Below, piece by piece: positions 22,530-33,115 of a stretch of DNA of 64,000 nucleotides. The stretch is from Amaurobius ferox (lineage: Eukaryota; Arthropoda; Arachnida; Araneae; Amaurobiidae), in the NCBI GenBank assembly GCA_951213105.1, contig OX578135.1:163091250-163155249 (forward strand). Reading direction: 5' to 3'. The position numbers were made by a program, and so were the translations under genes. The notes below the pieces were generated by a model. That model ran no database searches. It had not been told where the DNA came from and worked only from the letters and a program-made list of their open reading frames with translations. Positions within the stretch are counted from its first letter, which is position 1, and each line of letters begins with the position of its first letter.

Positions 22530-24531
22530 AGCATGGCATCTTGTAAAAAAAAGAGAACTGAAGAAGAAAACCGAGAATTCAATCAGGATCAGACGGAGTC
22601 GTTTGCATTCATATGCAACACAGATGGCCTTCCGACTTGTCTCATTTGCCACGAAAAACTCGCACACAACAAGAAGTCAAATTTGGAGAGACACTTCACT
22701 ACAAAACATACCCAGTTTGTTGGTAAATATCCAACCGGTGACGCACGAAAAAAAGCTGTTGAAGAGCTCCAAAAAAACAACAGTCAAGTTCCATGCTAAG
22801 TAACTGGGCGCAATCTTCCAATAATGTAAATCTGGCAAACTTTGCAGTATCATTAGAAATTGCAAAAAGAGGAAAACTATTCACAGATGGTGAGTACGTC
22901 AAATATTGTTTTATATGTGCATCTGGAGAACTGTTTCGTGATTTTAAAAACAAAGCAGAAATCAAGAAAAAAATCAAAGATTTGCCATTATCTGCTAAAA
23001 CAGTACAAGATAGAACTGCTAAAATGTCTTCAAATGTAACACATATGCAAGTGGAAGTTACCTTACACCTTTCTGGTAGGCCGGACGGTCTGGGTTTCAA
23101 CAACAACAACATATGCAAGTGGAAGACATTCAACTGGCTTCTGCCTTATCACTTGCTATAGATGAGTCTTGCAACATAAAAGACACGACACAAGTTACCC
23201 TTTTCGTCAGGTATATGTCGTCGATAGGTCCAAAAGAGGAACTGCTAGGATTGGTACCGCTCTCAGGGCAAACTCGTGGAGAAGATATAGCAAATGCTGT
23301 GCAAAAATGCCTGAAAAACAATGGAATCGAAATAAATAAAATCGTTTCTATAGCAACTGATAGAGCCAGAAGTATGACAGGAATACATAGAGGGGTAATA
23401 TCAATTCTTCTGAAAAAAATAAACCACTAAATTCTAACGTTTCACTGCATAATTCATCAAGAAGCGCTTTGTGCCCAAACATTTCCGGCCGAAATAGTTG
23501 AGGTCATGAACGTGGTAATTAAGATTATTAACAGCATCTTGGCAAAAGCTCTCTACCATCGCCAGTTTACAGATTTCCTTGCAGAAATAGATAGCCAGTT
23601 TTCAGACCTACTTCTGCAGAATAAAGTGCGATGGCTTTTCAGAGGTAACGTAATGCAACGTTTTGCTTTGTGCTTGAGTGAAATAAAAATATTCCTCAAT
23701 GAAAATAGCATTGACCATCCCGAATTGGAAGAAGACAAATGGCTGCAAAAATTCAACTTCATGGTAGATACCACAATGAAACTAAATGAACTAAATCTAA
23801 AACTGCAAGGAAAGGGCAACCCAGCCTACGTCTTGCTTGAGGAAGTAGTTTGTTTCGAAAAAAAATTACTTCTTTTTGTTGAAGACATAGGAAGCGGTAA
23901 ATTACTTCATTTTAAAAATCTGAAGCAATATCGCGATGAGACCAATGCAACTATTGACACGAATTACTTCAGCCTAGCTTTAAAAAACATGAAGGATGGA
24001 TTCGCTGAGAGATTCGAGCAATTCAAAACAAACAAAAGTACTCTCGCGTTCATAGTAAATCCTCTCAACACAAATGCAAATGAGATCAACATTGAGCCAT
24101 TTGGAATTGATGCTGGATCGCTCCAAACGCAATTGCTAGATTTGAAAAAGAAAGACTTGTGGAGTGGCAAGTTCACAGAACTCAAGAGCCAGTTGGAAGA
24201 GTTGGGGGTCCAGAAATGCATGCACATCGCGCAGCACAAGTGGACAGCTCTAAAAGAAGTTCCTAGAGTTGAGGCCCTCATATTCGGCGCATGGAATAGT
24301 CTTCCAGAATGCTACAGTGAGGTGAAGAAGTTGGCATATGGAGTGCTGACGATCTTCGAGTCGACATATTCGTGCGAGCAAGCGTTCTCTTGCATGAATA
24401 TAATAAAAAGTAAAGTTAAAAGTCAACTAACAAATAAAAATCTAGAGTCGTGCTTGAAACTTAAAATAACAAGTTATAAGCCAGATTTAATCAAACTTTC
24501 AAAAGGCATGCAAAGCCAATGCTCCCATTGA
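22530..24531 (+). pseudogene. hAT 2 transposase (GTF2IRD2/EPM2AIP1-like), broken
   Basis: Starts MASCKKKRTEEENREF. It has a BED-like zinc finger (CNTDGLPTCLICHEKLA, with two H further on), then [20 protein letters not shown], the first catalytic region, and [20 protein letters not shown], where ATDGA-type text has become ATDRA. It ends in a dimerisation domain ([20 protein letters not shown]). Lesions: a frameshift near 22795, a SINE-tail insertion at 23058, and an in-frame TAA at 23428-23430. From 23506 the frame is open to the end. Related domesticated proteins exist in mammals. Confidence 0.93.
23058..23108 (+). mobile_element. 51-base SINE tail inserted in the hAT 2 transposase
   Basis: The fragment has ccttacacctttctggtagg, then ccggacggtctgggtttc and CAA repeats, the last part of the composite SINE family. 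Exact 17-base repeats acatatgcaagtggaag flank it (23041-23057 and 23109-23125). The 68 added bases shift the transposase frame. Confidence 0.95.
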
Positions 24532-24737
24532 TGTAACTAACTATATTTGTGTTTTTATATGAATAAATATTATTCCATATTTAAAGCCATTTATTTTAAA
24601 TCAAAATTCAATATATATAAGCAAATACTATAATATTGAAACGAAAATTTTTAGTGGCTCTTTAAAAACTGGGAAATTTTGTAAATTGTAACTTTTGGCT
24701 CTTCCGTTTCAATAGGTTGCCGACCCTTGCTCTAGAC

Positions 24738-25208
24738 ACACACACACCCCTCCCAACTCCACTAATGAAAACACTTTTGTTATCCATTAAATTTTATAAA
24801 CAGATCCACCACTATAACATAATTTTTTTTAGCAATTATAGAAAACCTAAAATATACCCTCTCCCACCCAAGACTTAGTCTTCAATATTTTTGATCAGTC
24901 ATCAATATTTCTAATAATAACCCATAGTCTCACTCCATAGAGTACAGGGAATATGAGTTGAATTGTGGCTTTTCAAAAATTTGCATTAAGTTATTGTTTT
25001 CTGAAAACATTGCGCACATTACCATTTTTTGAAAAATTCAAGGACTATTTTTACTTTTTAACAAATTCAAGAACTTTTAATCACTTGAAAATGAACTTCT
25101 TTTTAATGCCATGAGACAGGTAATGTGAAACCCAACCCAGCAGACTGCTGACATCAGCACTGGACTGCAGGATTTTCAAAATAGTTATTTACATTATTTA
25201 CAAGTTAA
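24738..25208. other. A+T-rich stretch, nothing recognised
   Basis: A short CA/C-rich tract follows hAT 2, then A+T-rich sequence. No gene or element end was seen until the pogo-like repeat. Confidence 0.5.
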
Positions 25209-25480
25209 TACAGTAAAACCTGTAAAGTTGGACAACTCTATATTTTGGACACAGTTTTCTGGAACCCAACAAATTCCTATTTTTAACACATGTTATGTAT
25301 ACTTTTTAACTTGGACACCTTTCTATCTTGGAAGTTGGATGCTGTTTACATGCTAAGTAGCACAAGTTCCTTCAAAACATGTTTGAATTTTTGGAATGGA
25401 CTTTTCCAGTTTCATCCAGGAGTACTCTATTTTCAACTTTTCCCTACTCTATTTTCAACTTCAAAAGTAATCTGTTTACA

Positions 25481-28400
25481 AGTCGCGAGGTTTTGGATAT
25501 TACCCTGTGTAATAGTTCTGCTTTTGAGTCCGTAATTGATTGGAGGGTTTCAGATGATATATCTTTGTCTGACCATCAATTAATTTCTTTTTTTGTTAAA
25601 GGTCCTGTAACTGTTTTAGAGGACAAAGGTAGGAACCCTAGGAAGACGAATTGGGGTTCCTACAAAGAAGACCTTAGGGCCAATTTGGTGAAACACATTG
25701 GTGAGTATTCCTCTACTGAAAGCGTGGATCTGGCTGTTGACTTTGTGCAACAGGCCATCATCGGCGCCTTTTATAAAAACTGCAGAACCACCATAGCTGA
25801 CTCCCCAAGGACTGTTCCTTGGTGGACTAGTGAGCTCAGCCGGTTGCGTGGGAAATGCAGAAAGCTCTTTAATAGAGCCAAGAAGAATGGTGATTGGCAG
25901 ACTTATAAATCTGCCCTCACCACTTATAATAAAGCAGTTAGGGATGCCAAGAAAAATTCTTGGAGAACATACTGCGAAGGTATTAATGATACTCCTGCCG
26001 TTGCAAAACTTGTTAAGTTGATGGCTAGAGACAGAAATTGTAAACTTAACACTGTTAAGAAGCCCAATGGTGACTTTACTGTCACTGGTGAGGAGACTCT
26101 TAGTGAGCTCTTCAGAGTTCACTTTCCGGTTTCTCATCCTGTTGTTCAGAATGACAGTGGAATTGCTTGCTCCACCTTGTCTGACGACAATAGCTGGGGT
26201 ATTGCTAGGAGCATTGTTACTCTTGATAGGGTTAAATGGGCAATTAATTCCCATAAACCCTATAAAACTCCGGGAACTGATGGCATCATTCCTATTCTTC
26301 TCCAGGAGGGAATAGAGATGCTTGCTCCTATTCTCTGCAACATCTACAGTGCTTGTATTGCCCTTGGTTATATACCAAATGCGTGGAGGCATACTAGGGT
26401 AATCTTCATTCCAAAAATTGGAAAGGACAATTACTATGAGGCCAAATCTTTTAGGCCTATCAGCCTTACGTCTTTTCTGCTTAAGACTATTGAAAAACTT
26501 ATCGATAGGTATTTAAGGGAAGTGATTCTGGCCTCTAAGCCCTTGTCTAGTTCTCAACATGCCTATCAACCGGGCAAATCTACGGACACTGCTCTTTACA
26601 GTCTCTCCTTTATTTTAGAGAGAAATCTCAATGCCAAGGAAATTGCTCTTGCTACCTTTCTTGACATTGAAGGTGCCTTCGATAAAGTACCCATTGACAC
26701 CATTCTTGTTGCTCTCAACAGAAGAGGTGTTGATACCACGATATCTTATTGGATTAAGAACCTGCTATCTAACAGGTATATCTGTGCATCTTTACTTGGA
26801 GAAAGTATGACTGTGCATGCACTTTCGGGCTGTCCACAAGGGGGTGTGCTCTCACCAATTCTTTGGTGTCTTGTTGTGGATTCTCTTCTGGATAGCATTG
26901 ATGTCTCTGGTGTTTCTTGCATTGGATATGCTGATGATGTTGTCATCGTTGCCAGGGGCAAATTTGGCAACACTGTCTCTGACATGATGTCTACTGCTCT
27001 TAGGAGGGTTGAAGCATGGTGTAAAAATGCAGGTCTTACGGTTAATCCGCAGAAGACTGCTTTAGTTGCGTTTACAAGGAAACGCATACTTAATCTTGGA
27101 AATATTTGCTTATTTGGGCAGAAGCTTATTTGCTCCAAGGAGGTTAAATTCTTGGGAATTTACTTTGACAAGGAACTTAATTGGAAGAGACACTTGGACT
27201 ACTGCACAACTAAAGCCAGAAGAATCTTCTGGTCTTGTAGGAATGCTATTGGGAAAACCTGGGGCCTTAATCCCAGAGCTATTCATTGGATTTACTCGAT
27301 GATAGTCTGTCCTATCATTTCTTATGGATCCATTGTTTGGTGGTCCAGAATTAGAAATGAAACTGCTAAACTTGATTTAGTTAAGCTTCAAAGGATGGTG
27401 TGCATTGCAATCTCCGGATGCATGAAAACCACTCCTACTGCATCTCTTGAACTTTTACTTGGTTTGCATCCGCTTTATATGCGTATTGAAGCAGAGGCAC
27501 TTATCTGCATGAACAGACTCAAATATCTGAAACACTGGAAAGATTACTCAAGGTATCTATCTTGGGGCGAACTTAACAGTAATGTTGCTAGGCATCCTTA
27601 TTTCTGTATGCCACCTGATGGCATACACGTCAAATTTACGTTTGATAAGCCTTATGAAATTCTTGTCCCCTCGCGGGATGATTGGAAGAGGACTCCAACC
27701 TACAATAAACATAATTGTTTTGTATGGTATACTGATGGCTCGAAGATTGGCACTAGTACTGGTGCGGGAGTCTGCTGCCCTGATGATGGCACTAAGCTAT
27801 CTTATCCGCTTGGCAATTTTGCTACTGTCTTTCAGGCTGAAGTATTTGCCATTCTTATGTGTTGTAGAATTTGCTATGACAGAAAGTACGAGAATAGCCA
27901 GATTTTCATTTGTTCTGACAGTCAGGCTGCTCTTATGGCTCTGGGGAAATTCACTGTGACGTCTTCCCTTGTTTGGGAATGCTATAAAGCTCTCTGTAAA
28001 ATTGCTAGTAATAATAGTGTCATTCTGTACTGGGTGCCTGGTCATTCGGACATTCCTGGCAATGAATTGGCGGATGAACTTGCTAGGAAAGGCTCTAATA
28101 CTCCTTTTGTGGGCCCTGAGCCAGCCTTGGGTATACCCAATGATCTTATCAGAAGAATTGTCTTTGACATCTTCAGGAAGCTTCAATGCAAGAACTGGCG
28201 TGACACTAAAGGGCAAAGGCAAGCGAAAATTCTCAATTGTAATTGTCCTAGTGCACGTCAAAAGGAACTTTTCAGGCTCAGTAGAACTGGCATCAGGAGA
28301 GCTGTTGGGCTCCTTACTGGGCACTGCACTCTCAAGAGACATCTTAATATTATGGGTGTCTCCAAAGATTCGCTTTGCAGAGGCTGCAATTACAGCGAAG

Positions 28401-28552
28401 AAACTGCAGCTCACATTCTGTGTGAATGTGAGGCCTACTCTGCTCACAGATTCGAACACATTGGTCGTCATGTGATTGAACCCTGGGAGCTGAACGACAT
28501 TCCTGTCAAGTGCCTGCTTATGTTTGCATCGGCTACTGGTCTCTTCTCTTAG
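25481..28552 (+). CDS. LINE ORF2: partial endonuclease, reverse transcriptase, RNase H, zinc motif
   Basis: About 1,023 codons are open from the truncation point to TAG. The open frame continues 34 codons upstream into pogo DNA and an ATG at 25379, so it is chimeric there. What remains of the endonuclease is its end (DDISLSDHQLISFF). Reverse transcriptase follows, with SFRPISLTSFLLKTIEKLID, LATFLDIEGAFDKV, SGCPQGGVLSPILW and the active site YADD, about 480 codons into the insert. RNase H has WYTDGSKIGT, QAEVFAI, ICSDSQAAL and WVPGHSDIPGNELAD. The C-terminus has CRGCNYSEETAAHILCEC. Lacking most of the endonuclease, it cannot move by itself. Confidence 0.95.
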   Translation, partial: SREVLDITLCNSSAFESVIDWRVSDDISLSDHQLISFFVKGPVTVLEDKGRNPRKTNWGSYKEDLRANLVKHIGEYSSTESVDLAVDFVQQAIIGAFYKNCRTTIADSPRTVPWWTSELSRLRGKCRKLFNRAKKNGDWQTYKSALTTYNKAVRDAKKNSWRTYCEGINDTPAVAKLVKLMARDRNCKLNTVKKPNGDFTVTGEETLSELFRVHFPVSHPVVQNDSGIACSTLSDDNSWGIARSIVTLDRVKWAINSHKPYKTPGTDGIIPILLQEGIEMLAPILCNIYSACIALGYIPNAWRHTRVIFIPKIGKDNYYEAKSFRPISLTSFLLKTIEKLIDRYLREVILASKPLSSSQHAYQPGKSTDTALYSLSFILERNLNAKEIALATFLDIEGAFDKVPIDTILVALNRRGVDTTISYWIKNLLSNRYICASLLGESMTVHALSGCPQGGVLSPILWCLVVDSLLDSIDVSGVSCIGYADDVVIVARGKFGNTVSDMMSTALRRVEAWCKNAGLTVNPQKTALVAFTRKRILNLGNICLFGQKLICSKEVKFLGIYFDKELNWKRHLDYCTTKARRIFWSCRNAIGKTWGLNPRAIHWIYSMIVCPIISYGSIVWWSRIRNETAKLDLVKLQRMVCIAISGCMKTTPTASLELLLGLHPLYMRIEAEALICMNRLKYLKHWKDYSRYLSWGELNSNVARHPYFCMPPDGIHVKFTFDKPYEILVPSRDDWKRTPTYNKHNCFVWYTDGSKIGTSTGAGVCCPDDGTKLSYPLGNFATVFQAEVFAILMCCRICYDRKYENSQIFICSDSQAALMALGKFTVTSSLVWECYKALCKIASNNSVILYWVPGHSDIPGNELADELARKGSNTPFVGPEPALGIPNDLIRRIVFDIFRKLQCKNWRDTKGQRQAKILNCNCPSARQKELFRLSRTGIRRAVGLLTGHCTLKRHLNIMGVSKDSLCRGCNYSEETAAHILCECEAYSAHRFEHIGRHVIEPWELNDIPVKCLLMFASATGLFS

Positions 28553-28639
28553 GGACCTTCACTTTTTGGGGTAGTACAATAGACCTCTGGTCGATGTGCT
28601 AGGCTCTTCTGGAGCCACCCACCTTTATATCATTCATTC
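25482..28639 (+). mobile_element. 5'-truncated LINE (I/LOA/R1-type) with intact remaining ORF
   Basis: Exact 13-base repeats aatctgtttacaa flank the insert (25469-25481 and 28640-28652). The 5' end cuts into the apurinic-type endonuclease domain; the 3' end has a short untranslated region and atcattcattc. There is no poly-A tail. RNase H and a C-terminal CCHC-like motif place it in the I-group of LINEs. The single uninterrupted frame suggests recent insertion. Confidence 0.95.
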
Positions 28640-28801
28640 AATCTGTTTACAACCAGATTTATTTATGTCTCTTGTTCCAGTTCACTGGTACTAAGTGATG
28701 AAACATCTATTCAGACACCTTATCCAGGATCTTGGGGACAATAAGAGGATTATTTACCATTCATTGACAAATATCCACCAAACAAGTGGTCTAATGTCCT
28801 T

Positions 28802-28999
28802 TTGGAGAAGCAAGTGACAAACTGTTTAGAACAGGAGTCACCAGAGAGAAAATTAAAGTGCCTTCGTGAAATGCACAATGAATTGTCCAATGCTAGTCGA
28901 AACTTTTTATTCATCGATCTTCTTGAGACCCATGATATTGAATGTCCACCTGTAGCTACATCGAGCAAGAGCGACTATGACAGCTTTTTTTCAGAGTAA
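28802..28999 (+). pseudogene. Possible pogo-like transposase C-terminal fragment
   Basis: A 65-codon acidic stretch (SPERKLKCLREMHNELSNAS, then SKSDYDSFFSE) lies in the pogo-like element after the LINE. Its position fits the C-terminal part of a pogo/CENP-B-type transposase, which often ends in acidic residues. The match is by context only. Confidence 0.4.
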
Positions 29000-29582
29000 G
29001 AGGGAAAAAAAACATATGTGGAGGAATTTCCTACACACGAAAGTGCAATAAAGTGTGTCAAGCAATTAGAGCTGTATGCATCTATTCAAAATATCCCAAA
29101 ACTTATTGAAGCTGTATTCAATCTCCAACGTAAAATAGAAAGACATTAGGCATACGTAATCAGAAAAAAAGATCTAACAGAGTATTTTTTTAAACAGTAG
29201 AAATGATTACTGCATCAACTTGATTACATCAATTTATTTTAAAATATGCATAATTGTTATGGAAGTGTATGTATGTATGAAGTTTCTTTAAATTCCACGT
29301 TAAGCATTATGTATATATTTTTTTGATCAGGAATTTCACTGTACATGCAGTGCTTCTCTATGCTACATTGCTCAATGAGTTTGCAATAGTAGTACATAAT
29401 TTCAGTATTTAATTAAAATCCTCTATAAATTATTATTTCCCCCATATTATAAAGAATTTTTTTGATATGCTTTACATAAAAAAAAAAAATGAAATTTCAC
29501 CATACTATCTATGTTGGACATCTCCCTAAGTTGGACACATTTAAGGGGAACCGGAAGTGTCCAACACTTACACAAGTTTAAC

Positions 29583-29635
29583 CATCCAAACGGTTGCTCA
29601 TGTCCTCGGATGAGTCGGAAGGTCTGGGTCTTCAG
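29583..29635 (+). mobile_element. 53-base SINE tail at the pogo right end
   Basis: The fragment has catccaaacggttgctcatg and ggaaggtctgggtcttcag, the tail type of the tRNA SINE at 2.7-3.0 kb. Ten-base repeats caagtttaac flank it (29573-29582 and 29636-29645) and split the terminal repeat of the pogo-like element. Confidence 0.85.
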
Positions 29636-29649
29636 CAAGTTTAACTGTA

Positions 29650-30541
29650 TTTGATTTACAATTTTTATGGAAGGATAAATTAATTTAATATTTGACTTAA
29701 AATCTTATGGGAATTTTGATGGGAGGAGAATATCCTGATATCTCCCTTTCCTAACTATGTCCCTGACAGGACCTATAAAATAAAAACTGTATTCAGTACC
29801 TGGGTGTTCAAAGTAAAGCTCAGCATAGGTTGGATACCTGCAGGTTGAATTGCCGGCCTATCTGCAAAAATTATTTTTAAGCGCTATACCGCATCACATT
29901 TCTTTTATGAAAGTAACCAAATAAATGTATAAACAGAGGTTACAAACTGTGAACAGCAGAACATTGTATATGTTCAAGTCAGGTTGCTTGTCGACAATTT
30001 TCTCTGTTGTGAGTCAGTTCAAACCTGATCCATACAGGATCTAATTAAGCTTAGCCTATGTGAAACATCAAATTAAATACAAAATATTTTAAGAAATAAA
30101 TCATATAAAAGGAAAAAAAGAAATAGACATTAAGTTATATATATTTAAACTGCAATAATGTCTTCATTTTGTAATTATTTGTAATATTGTCTGCTTTGTG
30201 AAATGTATTCACACTTCAGCCATGTTCTCCGCATGCAGTCATTCAAGTGATGCTTCAAGTGTAAAATTATAATCATACAAACATGTAATATGTATATACA
30301 TTTTATTGTTTTAAAAACAAAATTATTTTTGATTAAAATTGCTTGATTTAAATAGATCACTGATTTAAATGCATGTAGGAACAAACTTAGGAGGTATGTC
30401 CATAAGTATAGCAAATTTCACAGAGGATGGAATGACTTAGTTTAATATGCATCTTAGTTTCTCACTTTCCTATAACAACATTAAGAAATTAAAATAACAA
30501 CTGATGATGAGTTCATTTTAAATTAAGATGCATACATAATA
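29650..30541. other. A+T-rich stretch; possible 3' UTR of the minus-strand exons
   Basis: No gene or element was recognised. If the exons at 30.5-31.1 kb are real, the lower part of this stretch would be their 3' untranslated region. Confidence 0.4.
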
Positions 30542-30727
30542 CTATTGTAAGTCAGCTCCTGATAATTCACAATGCTGAATAGGACTGCAAACAATATTTT
30601 CTGTTGCAGAAATATCACCATTACTAGATTGTATTTGCAAATCAACAAGTTTATCAACAGGAGGTTCTGATTCATCCTTATCATCAACTGAATTATTTGC
30701 ATGAGCTTCATCTTCATTCAAATTTTC
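30542..30727 (-). CDS. Candidate terminal exon, acidic C-terminus (unidentified host gene)
   Basis: On the minus strand, a pyrimidine-rich tract and cgtctttag precede 62 codons in phase 0, ENLNEDEAHANNSVDDKDES to CELSGADLQ and TAG. The text is acidic and low in hydrophobic residues, like a disordered C-terminus. A second candidate exon upstream also ends and starts in phase 0, so the two can splice without a frame change. I do not recognise the protein. It could also be chance in A+T-rich DNA. Confidence 0.4.
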   Translation of the reverse strand, partial: ENLNEDEAHANNSVDDKDESEPPVDKLVDLQIQSSNGDISATENIVCSPIQHCELSGADLQ

Positions 30728-30983
30728 CTAAAGACGAATGAAGGTGTAAAATAAAATAGAAACATAAAAAAGTCAATTTTAAAGAAACAAAATAAAAATT
30801 AACTAAATGTATTTAATTCCTAGCCAAACAAAATAAACTGAATATTTTTAGAATCATTAACGTAATTATTTATCTACACAGATAGTTTTCATGAAATCAG
30901 AGCTGAACAAATCCTGGGTGCTCAGGACCTAATTTACAGAAAGCCATATTCTTAAAATGTTCTGAATTATATCTTATACTAAC

Positions 30984-31076
30984 CTTTCCTAATTTATTAA
31001 TAGTGAAATTTTCGTCATCTTTATGAAGACTTAACTTAAATAGTGCAACTTTGTTAGTATATGAAATCTTATATAA
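30984..31076 (-). CDS. Candidate internal exon of the same unidentified gene
   Basis: Minus-strand acceptor: a T-rich tract then atctacag. Then 31 codons, LYKISYTNKVALFKLSLHKD and DENFTINKLGK, and a donor gaaag/gttagt. Length is a multiple of three and both ends are phase 0, matching the following exon. Further upstream exons were not found with confidence. No family was recognised. Confidence 0.4.
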
Positions 31077-31984
31077 CTGTAGATAATTAAAAAAAAAATG
31101 TATAAAAATTAAAACTTCTTGCATGATTTAATAATGGGTTAAGAGAAAATGTTTAATTATCATTCAGTGGTAAAAAATTTTATTTAATTTATGAATTCTA
31201 ACCTATAGATTCCATTCAAGTATACAATATTATAATTACAGATTTTCTGTAAATATCTCTGTCGGCAATATTTAACAAAAAATAATTTTTTTTTTCAATT
31301 ATTAGCTTAAAAACTACAGACAATTCTGAAAAATTAAAATAAAGATGTATTATTTGCTACGATGTGATAACAGAGTGTTTAAATATTATTTCAAACCACA
31401 ACACTGACATATGTTCTTGCATCTGTGCCTGAAATAATGGTACCTAAAATGTCAAAATTTAACACAGAAAAAATACACCTTACAGTTACACCTTAATTTA
31501 AAATTTGGTAATTTATCTACTTAAAAAGCATATTAAACAATATAGTACTTAAAATGCATGCTTTATAAACAAAATTGTGAAAATTGAATACCCATATCGA
31601 AAATTCTCAAATAATGCTTTATGAATAAGAGATCATCAAGTTAACGAATTTGTCACAGTAAGTACTAATGAACTTAAAATTCTACAATTATGTAAAGCAA
31701 CACAGTATTTCAACTCATTACATATAAATTTTAATCTTCATTTGTAGTCAAGTTGAATTACTGTTGCTTAGGAACAATTATAGTTAAAATGTATTTCAAA
31801 ATAGATTTTAGTTAGATACAACATTATGCATTACGAGAATATAATAGCTGAAGGATATTTAATAGCTACACCAGTGGAATATACAATAAAAAACATTAGA
31901 AGGGGCTACCCAAACATTTTTTTTTCCATAAAATAAATTTTAAATTAAGTTTTTGTCTAGCTCAACTTTAAAGTTCAATAATTT
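31077..31984. other. A+T-rich stretch; weak exon-like text only
   Basis: Around 31400-31450 the minus strand reads an acceptor-like tttag and VPLFQAQMQEHMS, but no good donor follows, so I do not call it. The rest is A+T-rich. Confidence 0.35.
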
Positions 31985-32290
31985 TCAGTTTCCTTCTGTG
32001 AAAACTGTTAAATCACACTTAAAGAATGGTATTTAATGTGTTAGCTGTCAGTGTAACTTAGCCTACATTAGCCAAACAATAAGAGCTCTCAAGTATAACA
32101 AAGCCTTATCACACTAAGCAAGAAATTTCAAAATTATTCATGTCCATTTTCTCAGACAAAAATTATAGCTTCTACCAGCACCACATCTAAACTAACTTTT
32201 TTTAGAAGGGATTTTTATTTATTTAATAATCTTATCAATGATAAATCAGCTATTCCTTATATCTTTATAGCTTGGAGAAGCATTCTTCAT
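31985..32290 (+). pseudogene. Penelope-like GIY-YIG fragment
   Basis: The readable text SVKTVKSHLKNGI, then VSCQCNLAYISQTIRALKYN, matches the GIY-YIG-type segment of the Penelope-like copy at 18.97 kb in pattern (CG/CN-LSYV-QT). LINDKSAIPYIFIAWRSILH follows, typical of the C-terminal end of these elements. No reverse transcriptase is left. This is a 5'-truncated or eroded copy. Confidence 0.6.
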
Positions 32291-32685
32291 ACACATACCT
32301 GACTCTTTTTGTACTTATTTTTCAATCATATATATTTCTTTTATTATCTACCCTTCTTTCAGGTTTTATGTTAAACTTATCAGGGTTGTCTGTTTTGTAT
32401 AAGTTTACCCTTATTTTTATGCTTATACTTTTATTATATTCTACTTCTATTTAATTTCTATTTTTCATGCTTTGTTATCTTCTCCCTTTTTAAGGGACCA
32501 TCTATTTTTCTTGTTTCTAATATTTTATCATTTTCTTATCATTAACAGCATTTTAATGTCATTACTTTTTAATATCCTTTTTTCAATTTTATTTTCAATC
32601 TCATATCAGTAATTGGCTTTATTTTTTCTTATCCGGCAAATGTGTGGGCGTAAATTAAATCAGCTTTGTCGATAAAATCACTGCC
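32291..32685. other. T-rich stretch, probable Penelope-like 3' region
   Basis: Sequence is T-rich on the plus strand, continuing from the GIY-YIG remnant as a 3' untranslated region would. No gene is supported. Confidence 0.35.
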
Positions 32686-32689
32686 ATAT

Positions 32690-33115
32690 TTATTACTTTG
32701 GTTTCATTTTCACAGGTTAATGCGACATTTTTGCCAGCTTCTACTTTATTGCTGAAATTATTGTATTCCTCCAGCAGAGTTGTTGGCAGGTCCTCTGTAA
32801 TACTCAGGGTTTACTTTGGTTTTGACTGCACAGGCTGATATATTATTTTTATTTGTTGTTTCTGCTCTGATCATTGGTGCTTTGTCTGCTACCTTCACAG
32901 TTGCAATTAATGCTATTGAAACAATTGTAGTCACCTAATTTTGATATGTATGTTTCTGTCAAAGTACAAGGAATTCATATGAAACTTCTATGCTTTTATA
33001 AAAATCATTTGATGCTGATAAAAGAGAAAACTTCTCAACATCAGTATCTGTAGATAAAGCATAAAGAAGATGTTCTGATGGAACTCCAAAAATTGGACTG
33101 TTTGTGATTTGCCTC
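32690..33115 (-). pseudogene. Unidentified decayed coding region
   Basis: On the minus strand, TNSPIFGVPSEHLLYALSTD and TDVEKFSLLSASNDFYKSIE (33115-32960) are open, then other frames give VADKAPMIRAETTNKNNISA and TTLLEEYNNFSNKVEAGKNV. Stops separate them. The residue balance looks coding and unlike its A+T-rich flanks, but no family was recognised. Confidence 0.35.

Larger units (their letters stand above)
21893..24729 (+). mobile_element. hAT transposon 2 with TIRs and 8-bp TSD
   Basis: The left end reads CAGGGGTCGGCAACC and the right end, reverse-complemented, CAAGGGTCGGCAACC. The 8 bases ctctagac occur exactly on both sides (21885-21892 and 24730-24737). Just inside the left end, gcggctcgcgagccgc is a perfect palindrome and ggctcttt follows; related ggctctt text lies inside the right end. 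A near-complete but broken transposase lies between. Confidence 0.95.
25211..29647. mobile_element. Pogo/Tigger-like DNA transposon hosting a LINE and a SINE tail
   Basis: The left end, after TA, reads cagtaaaacctgtaaagttg; the right end, before TA, reverse-complements to cagttaaacttg and then, after a SINE insertion, agtgttggac. Several ttggac phrases occur near each end, as in pogo-like repeats. Without the nested LINE and SINE tail it is about 1.2 kb, so most of the transposase is deleted. Confidence 0.75.

Noticed and set aside
31400..31450. A third minus-strand exon
   Set aside because: Acceptor-like sequence and a short peptide, but no acceptable donor in phase.
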